The notes under the pieces are model-generated. The model saw only the letters and a program-made list of their open reading frames with translations, ran no database searches and was not told where the DNA came from. Of a stretch of DNA of 32,722 bases, positions 1 to 9,336 are shown piece by piece. Source of the DNA: Thiobacillus sp. Lineage in GTDB: Bacteria; Pseudomonadota; Gammaproteobacteria; Burkholderiales; Thiobacillaceae. Location: contig WGNC01000046.1 of NCBI GenBank assembly GCA_016124745.1, positions 1 through 32,722 of the forward strand. The letters run 5' to 3'. Both the position numbers and the translations under genes were made by a program. The first letter of the stretch is position 1. The number at the start of each line of letters is the position of its first letter.

Positions 1-1
1 C

Positions 2-598
2 CGGGGATACGAGATCGTCATGATCGGCCACAAGGGTCACCCGGAAGTCGAGGGCACACTGGGGCAGGCCAGGGGTGGCATGTTTCTGGTCGAAACGCCT
101 GCGGATGTCGCCAGCCTGCAGGTGGCCGATCCGGACAGGCTCGCCTATGTCACCCAGACCACGCTGTCGGTCGACGACGCTGCACGCGTGGTCGAGGCGC
201 TGCGCGCACGCTTCCCCAACATCACCGGCCCGAAAAAGGACGACATCTGCTACGCCACACAAAACCGCCAGGACGCGGTCAAGATCCTGGCACCGCAATG
301 CGATGTTGTGATTGTTGTGGGGTCGCCGACCAGTTCGAACTCCAACCGGCTGAGGGAAGTGGCCGAGAACTTGGGCGTGCCCGCCTACATGGTCGACAAC
401 GCGAGCGAAATCGACCCGCGATGGATCGCTGACAGTTCCCGTGTGGGCGTCACTGCCGGTGCCTCGGCGCCGGAAGTGCTGGTCAGGGAAGTGGTCGAGC
501 GCCTCAAAGACCTGGGAATTGGTTCAGTGGCCGATCTGGACGGGGTGCAGGAAAAGATCGGCTTTCCCCTGCCCAGGGAACTCGGCAATCCCAGGTAA
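2..598 (+). CDS. ispH: 4-hydroxy-3-methylbut-2-enyl diphosphate reductase (5'-truncated by window edge)
   Basis: This is the C-terminal two thirds of IspH (LytB). The enzyme performs the last step of the MEP pathway, reducing HMBPP to IPP and DMAPP with a [4Fe-4S] cluster in the cytosol. The open frame runs in from the window edge, so the true start is outside; the in-frame ATG at 20 is internal. Visible family motifs are [11 protein letters not shown] (substrate-binding His), [11 protein letters not shown] (the last of the three cluster cysteines), [10 protein letters not shown] (the diphosphate-binding Ser/Asn region) and GASAPE. The first two cluster cysteines lie upstream of the window. 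The TAA stop at 596-598 directly abuts the stop of the convergent pilE gene at 599, with no room for a conventional terminator between them. Confidence 0.96.
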   Translation, partial: RGYEIVMIGHKGHPEVEGTLGQARGGMFLVETPADVASLQVADPDRLAYVTQTTLSVDDAARVVEALRARFPNITGPKKDDICYATQNRQDAVKILAPQCDVVIVVGSPTSSNSNRLREVAENLGVPAYMVDNASEIDPRWIADSSRVGVTAGASAPEVLVREVVERLKDLGIGSVADLDGVQEKIGFPLPRELGNPR

Positions 599-1009
599 TC
601 AACTCTTCCAGCAGTCGCCCAGCGAGCCTGTACCCGATTTCGTTTTCACCCCTGCCTGATTGATCGACAGGGTGCCACACAGGGGATCGGTATAGCCACC
701 GGTTGGCACTGCCCGAATCAGAAAACCCGTCGCAGTTCCTGCGGGACCAAGAATGGTGTACTTCGCCGTTCCCATTTCCGGAGACTGCGTCTTCGGCAAA
801 TCCGCGGCAGCGTATGTGCCATGGGTGGTGAAGTACCGCTCCATGAACTGCGCGTTCTCCAGCATGATGGATTGAGCATCGGCCCGGTTGGCACGCCGCG
901 CATATTGCTGATAACCCGGATAGGCAATCGACGCCAGGATGCCGATGATCGTCACGACGATCATGAGTTCGATCAGCGTGACCCCGTATTGCCGGTTTGC
1001 CCTGAGCAT
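599..1009 (-). CDS. pilE: Type IV pilin PilE-like (136 aa)
   Basis: Prepilin with a short basic leader ending in YG, then [20 protein letters not shown], which has the Glu5 of type IV pilins and the hydrophobic assembly helix. It continues with the usual [11 protein letters not shown] region. Two cysteines near the C terminus (DPLCG and GDCWKS) probably form the D-region disulfide. Of several in-frame starts I prefer the ATG at 1009: GGGGAG lies 7 nt upstream and the start gives a 9-residue leader. The ATG at 1030 overlaps the pilY1 stop (ATGA) but lacks a good ribosome site. The gene is last in the fimT-pilV-pilW-pilX-pilY1-pilE operon. By position it is PilE; it could be a minor pilin rather than the major subunit. 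Confidence 0.9.
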   Translation of the reverse strand: MLRANRQYGVTLIELMIVVTIIGILASIAYPGYQQYARRANRADAQSIMLENAQFMERYFTTHGTYAAADLPKTQSPEMGTAKYTILGPAGTATGFLIRAVPTGGYTDPLCGTLSINQAGVKTKSGTGSLGDCWKS

Positions 1010-1026
1010 GACCATTCTCCCCGAGA

Positions 1027-4000
1027 TCATTGAATCTGCAGCCAATAGGTCCGCCTAAACGCGCCGCCACCGGCGGGTCCGGGCGGGGGGGCGCCCTTGT
1101 TGCCGACCGATTGGATCCCGCCCGTCGTACCCGTCATCACCTTGTAGTCCTTGCCCTCGGTTCCGGTAAACCAGGCCGGTGGCTTGGTGATGCCGACCGA
1201 CGTCATGATCCCGCTGGCCACGTCGCCGCTCGCCAGCAGGTCGCTGTCGTCGAACGCGCCATCGTTATTGAAATCGAAGCTCGATCCGGTCGTGGCTGCC
1301 CCGGTCAGCGCATCGAGTTCCATGAGCCAGCTGAGACCGCCGGCTCTGCAGACATCATCGCTCGGCACCACGGTCAGGAAGATCACCCGGCCATACTTCA
1401 CCAGCGGCTGGGTCACGACGCGCTCGCCGGTCGAGGAAGGCTCGTCGAAATCCATATACCAGCCCTTCTTGGTGCTCCAGTCGACGCTCTCCCTGCTGGT
1501 CGTTCGGGCCGCGTACGTCTGGGTCGTATCGTCGGACGTGTCGTCGGGCGTGCCATTGTCATTGACCGTGAAGGTCTGCGACGTCTGGTTCGTGATCGAT
1601 TGCTGCTGCAGTTCGCTGCGGTCGGTCGTCGTGATGGGCGAGCCGTTATCCCAGATCCCATAGAAACTCTGGACCTGCTGGTTTCTCGGGCTCACGACGT
1701 CCGTGGCCTCCAGATATTGGCCGGTGCCAAAAGACACCAGCACGCCCCCGCTTGGATGTGCCGTGACAGCGGGTTGCGCCGTAATCGCCTGTACCTGGCC
1801 ACTGGCGTTGCGTGCGACGAACTGCGGAGTCGTCTGATCGGCCAGGCTGGTCAGATCGAATTTCCACAGATTGCCCTGCAGATCCCCCGCATAGGCATAG
1901 TCCATGATCTTGTCACTGTTGGCGTCGTAAAGCACCGGCGTCGACAGCCCGTTCGACGTGGCGCTGCCTGCGGCGATCTTGGCAATGAGTCCTCCCGTGC
2001 TCAGGTTGACCACATACAGGTAGGCACGTCCGGACGCGCTGTTGTAACCGTTGCCGAAGATGGCGACCCACTGGCCGCTGTTCAGCCTGGCGATCAGCGG
2101 TTTACTGTAAGTCAGGCCCAGGTCCGCATCGGTGAACTCCCACATCACCATGCTGGCCGACGGGTTCGCCACATCGCTCACATTGAGCGCGAAGACGGAT
2201 TTCCCGCCGCCGCCAAGACTGCCGACCAGAACCGTGGTCCAACCGCCCAGATAGGCATCTCCGACCGTCGGGCTGCCATCCACGTAATAGTGGTGGGTGT
2301 AGCCAGGATCGGTCAGCTTGCTGAGGTTCGGATACACGGCGTTCGGCACGAAGGCGAACAGTTCGACGCCGCCACTTGATCCGGCTTCCGCGCGGAATGC
2401 GTGCAGCATGCCGTCGTTGCCCCCGACGAAGACGGCCGGCGTACGGCTGCCCTTGCCCGACACATAGGACGCGTAGCTTGACGCCTCGCTGGCCGCCATG
2501 TCGGCATAGCCGAAGTCTTCTTCATAGGCGAACGCGGGATCCGAATTGATGATGTCACCCAGGACGATCGTGCGCTTGCGGAAAATCCCCGTGGTGACGC
2601 CGGTAATTTGGTTGGTGTTGCGCTCCTGGCTCCTTATCCCGCGCAGCCAGTCGAGTCTGGCTGATCCAAGGCCATCGTCGGTGCCAGATCCGTCGAGATT
2701 CAGATAGGACTGCTGGCCGCTGTTCAGGGCATTCCAGTTGAAGTTTGTACCGCTTCCGCTGGCGATCGTGAAGATATTGCGCGCATCTGCGGCCGGCATT
2801 CTTGCTGTCGCACTCCATGCCGGTGTCGAACTGACCACTCCGCCAACACCCACTGGGTAGGCAAGCAGATCCCCGCTCCATCCCTTGCCGTTGAAGGTAG
2901 CCTGGTAGACCAGTGCACCCGTATTGAGGCTGGTGGAGTTGGCCGCCAGCGCCGCAGCCGACGCGATGTTGTCGTCGATGGCATTGACCACCTTGGTGAA
3001 CGACTCGACGAGACTGTCCGGCGCGTCGGCACTGAAGAACCTGCCACGACTGTTGATGGCCGCATGCCAGAGATCCGCCACCCACCCGCCATCGGTATTC
3101 GTGCTGGGCCAGGCAATCGCGCCGCTCAACAGGCCCGGATAACTGCCGCCCGTCACGGAATCCGCCCCGAGAGTCAGTCCCACGCTGTCGAGGAACGGCG
3201 TCAGGCCCAAGCCCACTGTAAAGTTGACCATGTGCTGCTTGGTCTGGGGATCATTCTTGGGGTTATTGAACGTCTCGGTGTCATTCGTGCCCTGTTCGAC
3301 GATATAGGGGAGCAGATTGTCGGCCAGGCTGGGCGCCAGATCCGTCGACCAGTACTTGTAGGCCACATCAGCCAGGCTGTTCGAGTTGTTGTCGGAGAAG
3401 GGATGCGGCAGCGACTGATCGAGGTTGCCGACCGCTGAAAATGATTCGTTTGTGACACCGTCGGTCATCAGGATGTGGAAGTTCTTGCGGCATGACAGTT
3501 GTGTGGAACCGGGTGCACTCAGGTCATCATCGTAAGGGGAGTTCTCCCCGGTCAGCCTAAAGTATTCCCCGGCCCGCGACATCGCCTGGCGCAGCGGGGT
3601 TGAACCATCGCTGATCAAATGGAACAGCCAACTGTAGAAATCCTGCTTGTGGGTGCCGGTGAAAGGCTTGATATGATTACTGACCGACACGCCATCCCAG
3701 CCGCTGCAGGATGTCGTCTGCAGCACGGACGTCGAGTTCCTGCACGTGTTCAGGGACTGCCAGGCGACCCGTGTCGTGGGGCTGATTTCCGCAAACGCCA
3801 GCGAGGTCGACGCGATCGTCGCCAGATTGCGCGTGCGGTAGAAGGAATACCAGTTGGCAAAGTTCTGGCGCTCGTCGGTTCCACCCGGGCCTGATGTCGC
3901 GCTGACCATACGGATCGTGTAGCAGTCGTTGTCGACCTTTTTCTGCGCAGCTGTCCCCGTGCAGCCTGCGTTGAGTTCATCGAACACATAGTAATAGGCG

Positions 4001-4914
4001 CCGACGGGGGCGTTCGCGGCGACCGGCACTTCCGTGCTCGTCGTACCGGACACTTTGTGCGTGACAACAACATCAGCCCCGTACATGGAACCGGTGTCGC
4101 GGAAACACAGCGTCAGGTTCGAACCGGAAACCTGGGTCTTGAACTGGTTGGTGCTCCCAACCAAGTTCCTCTGACAAGTTCCGGTGTACTGGCCAGTGTT
4201 GCTTAACGCGACGCCATTCACCGTCACGCTGATCAGGTTGCTACCCGGAGCAGTGCCATTACCGACTCCGTCGATATTGGCATAATCGCTGATCGTGACC
4301 CAAGGCGCATTGCTGCCGGTGTTGTAGCTGGAATCCTGTGTCGTTCGTTCGTGCGCATGGAGCGCATAGTTAAGTGTGACCGTCGTGGTGAGGTCCGCCG
4401 ACGCCGTATAGTGGTTCATGAAGCTATGGCTCTTGGTCGACGCGGGCAGATCCAGCTCCGCAGTTGGGCGGTATTCCGTGGCCAAATCAAAGGAGTCCGG
4501 GCTGATATTGGGCAAAACATGGGCATAGCCATCGACCCAGGCATTGCTAAACGAGGTGGTCAGCGGCGTCCCGCTGGCGTCTACCGGCGCCTTGTAGACG
4601 ACTGCCGGGTTGTAGTAGATCGGGTTGGCATGGCTGGACTTGGGCCAGCGGTTGTTCAAAATGCCCGAAGGGGAGCACGTATTGTTGTAAATATAACCCG
4701 TTGCTCCGCACAGGTCCGGCGTGTAGGCCCGCGCCATGCTCCCCGAATCATCCAGCGTGACGATCAAGTTGGGGGGGATGTTCGTGGTCAGGAACAGGGG
4801 CGTTTCGGAGATGGTCAGGGGCGCCGACCGGGCGGTCGACGCCATCCATCCCAGACTGCCGAATATCAGCAGCAGGGCAAGGAATTTTCGAAGGTTTGAG
4901 TTGACGTTCATCAT
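1027..4914 (-). CDS. pilY1: PilY1/PilC-type pilus tip adhesin and assembly factor (1295 aa)
   Basis: Large secreted pilus-tip protein that sits on the minor pilins, promotes pilus extension and mediates adhesion or surface sensing (family knowledge). A signal peptide covers residues 1-30. Near residues 47-60, [12 protein letters not shown] resembles the start of a von Willebrand A domain with a DxSxS MIDAS motif. The C-terminal half carries the PilY1 beta-propeller; a D-x-N-x-D-x-x-x-D calcium loop (DANSDKIMD) lies near residue 1000, followed by [13 protein letters not shown] second Asp/Asn-rich loop, [12 protein letters not shown], is near residue 1210 and may also bind calcium. GGGAG precedes two consecutive ATGs at 4914 and 4911, and 4911 has the better spacing. 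The start is only 12 nt from the pilX stop. Confidence 0.95.
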   Translation of the reverse strand: MMNVNSNLRKFLALLLIFGSLGWMASTARSAPLTISETPLFLTTNIPPNLIVTLDDSGSMARAYTPDLCGATGYIYNNTCSPSGILNNRWPKSSHANPIYYNPAVVYKAPVDASGTPLTTSFSNAWVDGYAHVLPNISPDSFDLATEYRPTAELDLPASTKSHSFMNHYTASADLTTTVTLNYALHAHERTTQDSSYNTGSNAPWVTISDYANIDGVGNGTAPGSNLISVTVNGVALSNTGQYTGTCQRNLVGSTNQFKTQVSGSNLTLCFRDTGSMYGADVVVTHKVSGTTSTEVPVAANAPVGAYYYVFDELNAGCTGTAAQKKVDNDCYTIRMVSATSGPGGTDERQNFANWYSFYRTRNLATIASTSLAFAEISPTTRVAWQSLNTCRNSTSVLQTTSCSGWDGVSVSNHIKPFTGTHKQDFYSWLFHLISDGSTPLRQAMSRAGEYFRLTGENSPYDDDLSAPGSTQLSCRKNFHILMTDGVTNESFSAVGNLDQSLPHPFSDNNSNSLADVAYKYWSTDLAPSLADNLLPYIVEQGTNDTETFNNPKNDPQTKQHMVNFTVGLGLTPFLDSVGLTLGADSVTGGSYPGLLSGAIAWPSTNTDGGWVADLWHAAINSRGRFFSADAPDSLVESFTKVVNAIDDNIASAAALAANSTSLNTGALVYQATFNGKGWSGDLLAYPVGVGGVVSSTPAWSATARMPAADARNIFTIASGSGTNFNWNALNSGQQSYLNLDGSGTDDGLGSARLDWLRGIRSQERNTNQITGVTTGIFRKRTIVLGDIINSDPAFAYEEDFGYADMAASEASSYASYVSGKGSRTPAVFVGGNDGMLHAFRAEAGSSGGVELFAFVPNAVYPNLSKLTDPGYTHHYYVDGSPTVGDAYLGGWTTVLVGSLGGGGKSVFALNVSDVANPSASMVMWEFTDADLGLTYSKPLIARLNSGQWVAIFGNGYNSASGRAYLYVVNLSTGGLIAKIAAGSATSNGLSTPVLYDANSDKIMDYAYAGDLQGNLWKFDLTSLADQTTPQFVARNASGQVQAITAQPAVTAHPSGGVLVSFGTGQYLEATDVVSPRNQQVQSFYGIWDNGSPITTTDRSELQQQSITNQTSQTFTVNDNGTPDDTSDDTTQTYAARTTSRESVDWSTKKGWYMDFDEPSSTGERVVTQPLVKYGRVIFLTVVPSDDVCRAGGLSWLMELDALTGAATTGSSFDFNNDGAFDDSDLLASGDVASGIMTSVGITKPPAWFTGTEGKDYKVMTGTTGGIQSVGNKGAPPPGPAGGGAFRRTYWLQIQ

Positions 4915-4926
4915 GCACTCCCTGAA

Positions 4927-5448
4927 TCAGTTGTTCTCGTACCCTGCTTGCAGGATGACGACGGTGTTGGCGCTGGACCCCACCCCGCGGGCAGTCACAC
5001 GGAAGCGCTGTGTGGTGGCGGCATCCGGCAGTTTCTCGATCACATAGCGTGGTTGTTCCGTGATGTGTGTATCTGGATCAATTGTGAAACTTGTTACCGA
5101 CTGCGACGCGTTCGCCCAGTCGTATCCATTCCAATAGCCTGCGTTGCTGCCATGAGACGGGTCATAGGCCACATAGCCTGTCGTACTGCCGTCGAAAGCG
5201 GTGGTGATATTGCCCGACCCATCCTTCGGGAGCGCCCTCAGCGCCCGGTCGGCATCCATGAGTGCAGCTTCGGCCATTTGCAGTGCGAGATCGCGGTCCC
5301 GCGTGTTGCCTGCCATGCGCTCCTGCATGCTGCTCGTTTGTGCCACGGTCACGCCCAGCAGCATCAGGATGGCGAGAAAGATCAACGCGACGATCAGCGT
5401 GACCCCGCGCTGGCGTGAAGGCGGAGCAATCATTTGAATGCGATTCAT
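4927..5448 (-). CDS. pilX: Minor pilin assembly protein PilX (173 aa)
   Basis: Minor pseudopilin with leader MNRIQMIAPPSRQRG followed by VTLIVALIFLAILML and the PilX-typical SSMQERMAGNTRDRDLALQMAEAAL segment. Position +5 of the mature protein is Val, not the Glu found in the other pilins here. Absence of Glu5 is familiar in PilX/GspK-type tip subunits, which do not need to pair with a preceding subunit. GAGGA lies 7 nt before the ATG at 5448. The start codon overlaps the pilW stop (ATGA), which implies translational coupling. With PilV, PilW, FimT and PilY1 it forms the priming complex in the inner membrane. Confidence 0.92.
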   Translation of the reverse strand: MNRIQMIAPPSRQRGVTLIVALIFLAILMLLGVTVAQTSSMQERMAGNTRDRDLALQMAEAALMDADRALRALPKDGSGNITTAFDGSTTGYVAYDPSHGSNAGYWNGYDWANASQSVTSFTIDPDTHITEQPRYVIEKLPDAATTQRFRVTARGVGSSANTVVILQAGYENN

Positions 5449-6419
5449 AACCGGTTCCTCACCGCGATGGTGGTGGTGAATGGCTTACGGAGGCGACCGT
5501 CGCCGCTTGTGCTCACCCGGGTTTCCGGGCTGCGCATGTCGAGGGTCACCCGCACGGCGACGACGCGGTTCCATAGATTGGCTGCGGTAACTTGATCGGC
5601 GTCCCAGTAGACATTCGCCGAGCAGCGGTCGTCCGGACATTCCGGCAACGTCAGCTGGGTATTGTCTACGCCGTAGAGGATCTGCATGTCCTCGATCCCT
5701 TCCACGAGTTCCTGGGCTTCGGTCGTGCCGTCGGCCCGCAGGGTTTCGCGGTACAGGCTCGGTTCGCCGGCCGGATTGTTCCTTATGTAATAGACATGTC
5801 CTGCAAGGGGCAGCAGCATGAAATTGGTCGCGGCCGCGACCGGCGCACCCGGCCTGCAGGGCAATGCCGATGCAGCATTCAATGCGACATTGGAGCCTGA
5901 GGCCGTGGTGGCCTGGTAAGCCGTTGCATCCGAATAGACTTCTGAAACAACGATCCAGCCTCCGTCCGTCATGCCATGCGGGGTCACTGTCGTGGTGGCC
6001 GATGCAAGTTGGGATTCCCGGCTCTTGTCGGCCCGCAAGACCAGAAGCGCATCCGTATTGGCGATCGCGCCGGTCGCCGTGGTACTCGACGCCAAACCCG
6101 CACCATCTTCGAATCCGAACAGCGGCCGCTTGAACACGTTGCGGTACCAGTTATTCGGGTCAGCGTCGAGCGCATCCGTGTTGACCGAGGCACAGCCGAA
6201 GCCCACCTGACGCAGATCGACCGACATCGTCTCGAAGGCATAACGGGCGCCTTCCTGCATGCGGGACATCGCATCCTGGGTGCGAAAGGACTGGCGACTG
6301 CCCAGATAGACTGTCCCTACTGCAGCAATGATCAACCCGCCCAGCACCAGGGACACCATCAACTCGACCAGGGAAAAACCCTTCTGACGGAAAAATGAAG
6401 TGGAATGGGAGGTAAGCAT
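5445..6419 (-). CDS. pilW: Minor pilin PilW (324 aa)
   Basis: Large minor pilin with a 14-residue leader ending in RQKG, then FSLVELMVSLVLGGLIIAA, with Glu5 present. It is followed by the PilW-typical region: YLGSRQSFRTQDAMSRMQEGARYAFETM. The length suits the family. The ATG at 6419 overlaps the pilV stop as TGATG; a GTG one codon upstream (6422) is an alternative start. Several cysteines in the globular part (GFGCA, LPCRPG, LPECPDDRCS) suggest disulfides, as expected of a periplasmic or extracellular domain. It acts with FimT, PilV and PilX to start pilus assembly and display PilY1. Confidence 0.93.
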   Translation of the reverse strand: MLTSHSTSFFRQKGFSLVELMVSLVLGGLIIAAVGTVYLGSRQSFRTQDAMSRMQEGARYAFETMSVDLRQVGFGCASVNTDALDADPNNWYRNVFKRPLFGFEDGAGLASSTTATGAIANTDALLVLRADKSRESQLASATTTVTPHGMTDGGWIVVSEVYSDATAYQATTASGSNVALNAASALPCRPGAPVAAATNFMLLPLAGHVYYIRNNPAGEPSLYRETLRADGTTEAQELVEGIEDMQILYGVDNTQLTLPECPDDRCSANVYWDADQVTAANLWNRVVAVRVTLDMRSPETRVSTSGDGRLRKPFTTTIAVRNRL

Positions 6420-6880
6420 CACAGGATCGTCTGGGTAATGAACTCGATGGGATCGGTACCATCGCGGTTGTCATCCCACTGGATGGTAATCGTGGCGACC
6501 GTTGGCGCACCGGGTGCCGCCAAGGGCACGGCTATCGATGCCTGGCCATCCGGCAAGGCATTGCTGACATTATTTTGCCAATCGATCACATCAGGCTTCG
6601 AACTCAATGATCCCATTGCCACGTTGTAGCCTCCCAGTACTGCCGGGTCCGGGTCACGTGCGACCGCACGCATACGATCCACGATGTCATAGGTCAGCAT
6701 GGTGGCCTGGCTGCGCTGGAAGGCACTGGTATTGTTCTTCAGTGAGACCGTCTGCAATCCCGCATAGCCCAGCAGGCCTACGGAAAGCACGATGATGGAA
6801 ATCAGCACCTCCAGCAGGGTCACGCCTCGCTGGGTGCGTGACAGATTCGAGGGCTTTGAAGGTGAGGGCAAGGGTTTCAT
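6419..6880 (-). CDS. pilV: Minor pilin PilV (153 aa)
   Basis: Minor pilin with a 19-residue leader ending in RTQRG, then VTLLEVLISIIVLSVGLLGYAGLQ, the characteristic PilV N terminus with Glu5. The middle contains the QRSQATMLTYDIVDRMRA segment usual for PilV. The frame extends further upstream, but the ATG at 6880 is preferred: it overlaps the fimT stop as ATGA, has AGGA 8 nt upstream, and gives a normal leader length. It is the second gene of the operon. Confidence 0.92.
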   Translation of the reverse strand: MKPLPSPSKPSNLSRTQRGVTLLEVLISIIVLSVGLLGYAGLQTVSLKNNTSAFQRSQATMLTYDIVDRMRAVARDPDPAVLGGYNVAMGSLSSKPDVIDWQNNVSNALPDGQASIAVPLAAPGAPTVATITIQWDDNRDGTDPIEFITQTIL

Positions 6881-7407
6881 CAGCAGGATCCTGAAGTGGT
6901 GCTTACACGTCCGGTGTTGTTGATGGAAATCACGCGAGCATTGCCTTCGATGCACAGTTCGAAATCCCCGCTGCCCCCGCCACCGTTGCCCACGCTCACG
7001 CCCGATGGGAGGTAGCTGATGTAACTGGAGAAGTTGGCGTCCGGCGTAATCGCCGCTGCACCGCTGGCATTGGGCTGAAAAACCCTGAGTACGGTATCGC
7101 CAGCATCACTCGGGTCGCCGGCTGTTCCCGTATCGACGAACACTTGCCAGCCTGCGTCCCAATCCGCCGAGGCCACCGTCACCCGGGTGGCGCGCTTGAC
7201 GGCCTCGGACCGCGCGAGCGCCAGCGCAGAGGCCAGGTTATTGGTCATCGACACCAGACGATTCCTGCGGGCAAACTCCTGCAAATTCGGCACAGCAATA
7301 CCCAGCGCAACCGCCAGGATTGCAATCGTCACCATGAGTTCGATGAGCGTGAATCCCCGACCGCGGCGCACCCGATTGACTGACATGTTATGAGTCCAAT
7401 TTGCCAT
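6880..7407 (-). CDS. fimT: FimT/GspH-family minor pseudopilin (175 aa)
   Basis: First gene of the pilus operon. The leader ends in RRGRG, then FTLIELMVTIAILAVALGIAVPNLQEFARRNRL with Glu5. The following NNLASALALARSEAVKRATRVTVAS segment is typical of the GspH/FimT C-terminal domain. Two cysteines close the protein (ELCIEG and the final Cys). The ATG at 7407 gives an 18-residue leader; the ATG at 7386 gives 11 residues. Neither has a clear Shine-Dalgarno, and the upstream in-frame extension to 7563 is not pilin-like. FimT proteins act in the pilus priming complex and in some species bind DNA for uptake (family knowledge); this sequence alone does not settle which role applies. Confidence 0.9.
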   Translation of the reverse strand: MANWTHNMSVNRVRRGRGFTLIELMVTIAILAVALGIAVPNLQEFARRNRLVSMTNNLASALALARSEAVKRATRVTVASADWDAGWQVFVDTGTAGDPSDAGDTVLRVFQPNASGAAAITPDANFSSYISYLPSGVSVGNGGGGSGDFELCIEGNARVISINNTGRVSTTSGSC

Positions 7408-7413
7408 GTTGTT

Positions 7414-7443
7414 AAGATAGAGACGCTTCGGACGCGCTGTCCA
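7414..7443 (-). promoter_or_regulatory. Candidate sigma-70 promoter of the fimT-pil operon
   Basis: On the minus strand TGGACA (7443-7438) and TATCTT (7419-7414) are separated by 18 nt. The expected transcription start would fall at or just before the ATG at 7407. That implies either a very short leader or initiation at the downstream ATG at 7386. The hexamers match consensus 5/6 and 4/6. Confidence 0.4.
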
Positions 7444-7812
7444 GCCCTGGAGGACCAATGGATGTTTTTTGCGCATGAGCGGCTTCGTCTCACCCTTGCC
7501 AAGCCCGATAGACCTCCTGTTAACGGCTCTGCAACGCCATGACTTGAGCACCCTGCAGCGCATGGGCCTGAACTTCAGGACGGGTTGTCCGTGTTCAGTC
7601 CGCGTGCATCAGCCTGAAAGCCCGTCAGGCAAGGATCAAGCCGTTCACGGTTCCAAATTGTAAACAGGACGGGAAATGACTCGCCGACCGCGGCAACGGA
7701 GCCTGAATCGGCGCAATGGGAGTACGATGGAGAACCGCACACTTGATCCGCCAAGTATCACCGATGGCTCTGGATACGCCATTGATGGCGGATTCCAATC
7801 AGAAAGACAGCC
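7444..7812. other. Intergenic region without a supported gene
   Basis: Several short open frames cross this stretch on both strands, but none has a ribosome site or recognisable sequence. I see no RNA gene or strong terminator. It separates the divergent pil operon and the cytochrome region. Confidence 0.5.
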
Positions 7813-7841
7813 TTCTCAAGTGGCCGTCTGGCTTCTATATT
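7813..7841 (+). promoter_or_regulatory. Candidate sigma-70 promoter before the small membrane-anchored ORF
   Basis: TTCTCA (7813-7818) and TATATT (7836-7841) are separated by 17 nt, about 35 nt upstream of the ATG at 7877. The -10 matches 5/6 and the -35 matches 4/6. Confidence 0.45.
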
Positions 7842-7876
7842 GGTAAGGAAGGGCAACGGAAAAGGGAGTGGGTGAA

Positions 7877-8284
7877 ATGCTGCAGATTGTGGGACTCATT
7901 GTGGTGGTGGCGATTGTCGCATTCGTGTGGCGTCAGATGGCGAGGAAAAAACTGCCGCATTTGGCAACTGTTGCCGGCCGCGCCGCAAACAGAACATACC
8001 ATTGCGTCGAAATTCGCAGGGGTACCCATGCATGCAAGGCGGTGCAAAGTCTTGGGAGTACCCGATTCCTGTCCGATGAGGCGCCCCGCCTGCCGGTTCC
8101 GGGTTGCACTGCTGCGCAATGTACTTGCAGCTTCATCCACCACGATGACCGCCGGGATGACGACCGCCGCAATCCTTACGGGCAGTTCGCAAACCTCCCA
8201 CCCTTCATTACAGGGGAACGGCGATCAAGAATCGAGCGTCGCAAGCCGCAGGAAGGCAGTTTCAGGCCGTCGATTGCGAGTTGA
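7877..8284 (+). CDS. Small single-pass membrane protein, possibly a damaged PP0621-family gene
   Basis: The ATG at 7877 has an upstream GGGAG and a candidate promoter, so this looks like a real start. The first 20 residues, MLQIVGLIVVVAIVAFVWRQ, form one transmembrane helix followed by basic residues. That resembles the PP0621 family, in which a single helix is followed by a small CxxC zinc-ribbon tail. Here the tail region reads CKAVQSLGSTRFLSDEAPRL in this frame, while a GVPMHA stretch resembling the family's CGV element lies in another frame. The cysteine pairs are not intact. The remaining 80 or so residues are Arg/Pro-rich and look non-coding. It may be a pseudogene whose original stop was lost. 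Function unknown. Confidence 0.4.
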   Translation: MLQIVGLIVVVAIVAFVWRQMARKKLPHLATVAGRAANRTYHCVEIRRGTHACKAVQSLGSTRFLSDEAPRLPVPGCTAAQCTCSFIHHDDRRDDDRRNPYGQFANLPPFITGERRSRIERRKPQEGSFRPSIAS

Positions 8285-8327
8285 AGCTGCCGATTCCGGA
8301 ACCCCGATCAGCAGAGGTAACATCCCC

Positions 8328-9146
8328 ATGACGCCCAAACCCTCCAATGCAATGCTGTTCAGGGCGGCATTCCTGTCGTTGGGGACGACTGCCTACGCCA
8401 ATCCCGTGCCGCTCGATCCGCCCGCCGAAACCACCATTCCCAAGGGTCCGGTGGGTGATGCGATCAGGCTGGGCAAATTGCTTCTGACCGATACCCGCAA
8501 GCAGTTGCCAGAAAATGTCGGCAACGCCCTCAACTGCACCAATTGCCATCTGAACGCCGGCACGGTTGCCTATGCCGGTCCGTTCGTCGGGCTGTGGGGC
8601 GTGTTCCCCGAATACCGCAGCCGCAGCGCCAATATCAATTCGCTGCAGGACCGCATCAACGACTGCTTCGAGCGTTCCATGAACGGCAAGCCGCTGGCCT
8701 ACGATTCGCAGGAAATGAACGCCATGCTGATGTATATGCGCTGGCTTTCGACCGGCGTGCCGACCGGGACCGAAGTGGTCGGGCGCGGCATGGGCAAGGT
8801 CGACATGAAGCTGGTGCCGAATGCCGCCCACGGCCAAACGCTTTATGCAACAAAGTGCGCAAGCTGCCATGGCGACAAGGTCGAGGCCAGCCGGGATCCG
8901 GCGGTCGGCTATATTTTCCCGCCGCTATGGGGCCAGGACTCGTTCAACATCGGGGCGGGCATGGCGCGCACCTACACCGCGGCCGCCTTCATCAAGCACA
9001 ACATGCCGCTGGGGCAAGGCAATACGCTCAGCGATCAGGAGGCGATCGATATCGCCGAGTACGTGACGCACCAGCCGCGCCCGGCCTTTGCTCCCGCGAA
9101 AAACGACTGGCCCAAAGGTGGCAAGCCGAAGGACGCGCGCAACTGA
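8328..9146 (+). CDS. tsdA: TsdA-like dihaem cytochrome c, thiosulfate dehydrogenase (272 aa)
   Basis: Periplasmic dihaem c-type cytochrome of the TsdA family, which interconverts thiosulfate and tetrathionate. A short signal peptide ends near residue 24 (TTAYA). Haem sites are CTNCH (residues 70-74) and CASCH (177-181). The conserved blocks GPFVGLWGVFPEYRSR, INDCFERSMNG and PPLWGQDSFNIGAGM match TsdA. Cys113 in INDCFERSMNG corresponds to the unusual axial Cys ligand of the active-site haem, and Met212 is a candidate ligand for haem 2. Length is close to characterised TsdA proteins. The frame is open far upstream, but the ATG at 8328 has GAGG about 9 nt away and begins the signal peptide. No sox genes or TsdB partner are adjacent, so the electron acceptor and direction of catalysis are open. 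Confidence 0.82.
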   Translation: MTPKPSNAMLFRAAFLSLGTTAYANPVPLDPPAETTIPKGPVGDAIRLGKLLLTDTRKQLPENVGNALNCTNCHLNAGTVAYAGPFVGLWGVFPEYRSRSANINSLQDRINDCFERSMNGKPLAYDSQEMNAMLMYMRWLSTGVPTGTEVVGRGMGKVDMKLVPNAAHGQTLYATKCASCHGDKVEASRDPAVGYIFPPLWGQDSFNIGAGMARTYTAAAFIKHNMPLGQGNTLSDQEAIDIAEYVTHQPRPAFAPAKNDWPKGGKPKDARN

Positions 9147-9336
9147 TGCTTGTCGAGCAAGCTCTCGGCATCCGCCATGGGTGATCAGATGCCATGTGCT
9201 TGCGGAGGCGTGACAAAGACGGCGGTCAGAAAGATGAACCGGGACCGATTCCGCAGCCGATCCCCTGTTCGCCGCTTTTGTATTCTCATGAACGGCAGCC
9301 CGTTTTTTCCGAGGTGAATGAACCATGAACTCCATA

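Noticed and set aside
1030..2379. 449-residue plus-strand open frame inside pilY1
   Set aside because: Antisense shadow of a clear PilY1 frame; Arg/Gly/Ala-rich composition typical of the complementary strand in GC-rich DNA, with no motifs.
7716..8327. 5' extension of the TsdA frame to 476 residues
   Set aside because: The extension has no recognisable sequence, overlaps the small membrane ORF, and would bury the signal peptide. The ATG at 8328 has a ribosome site.
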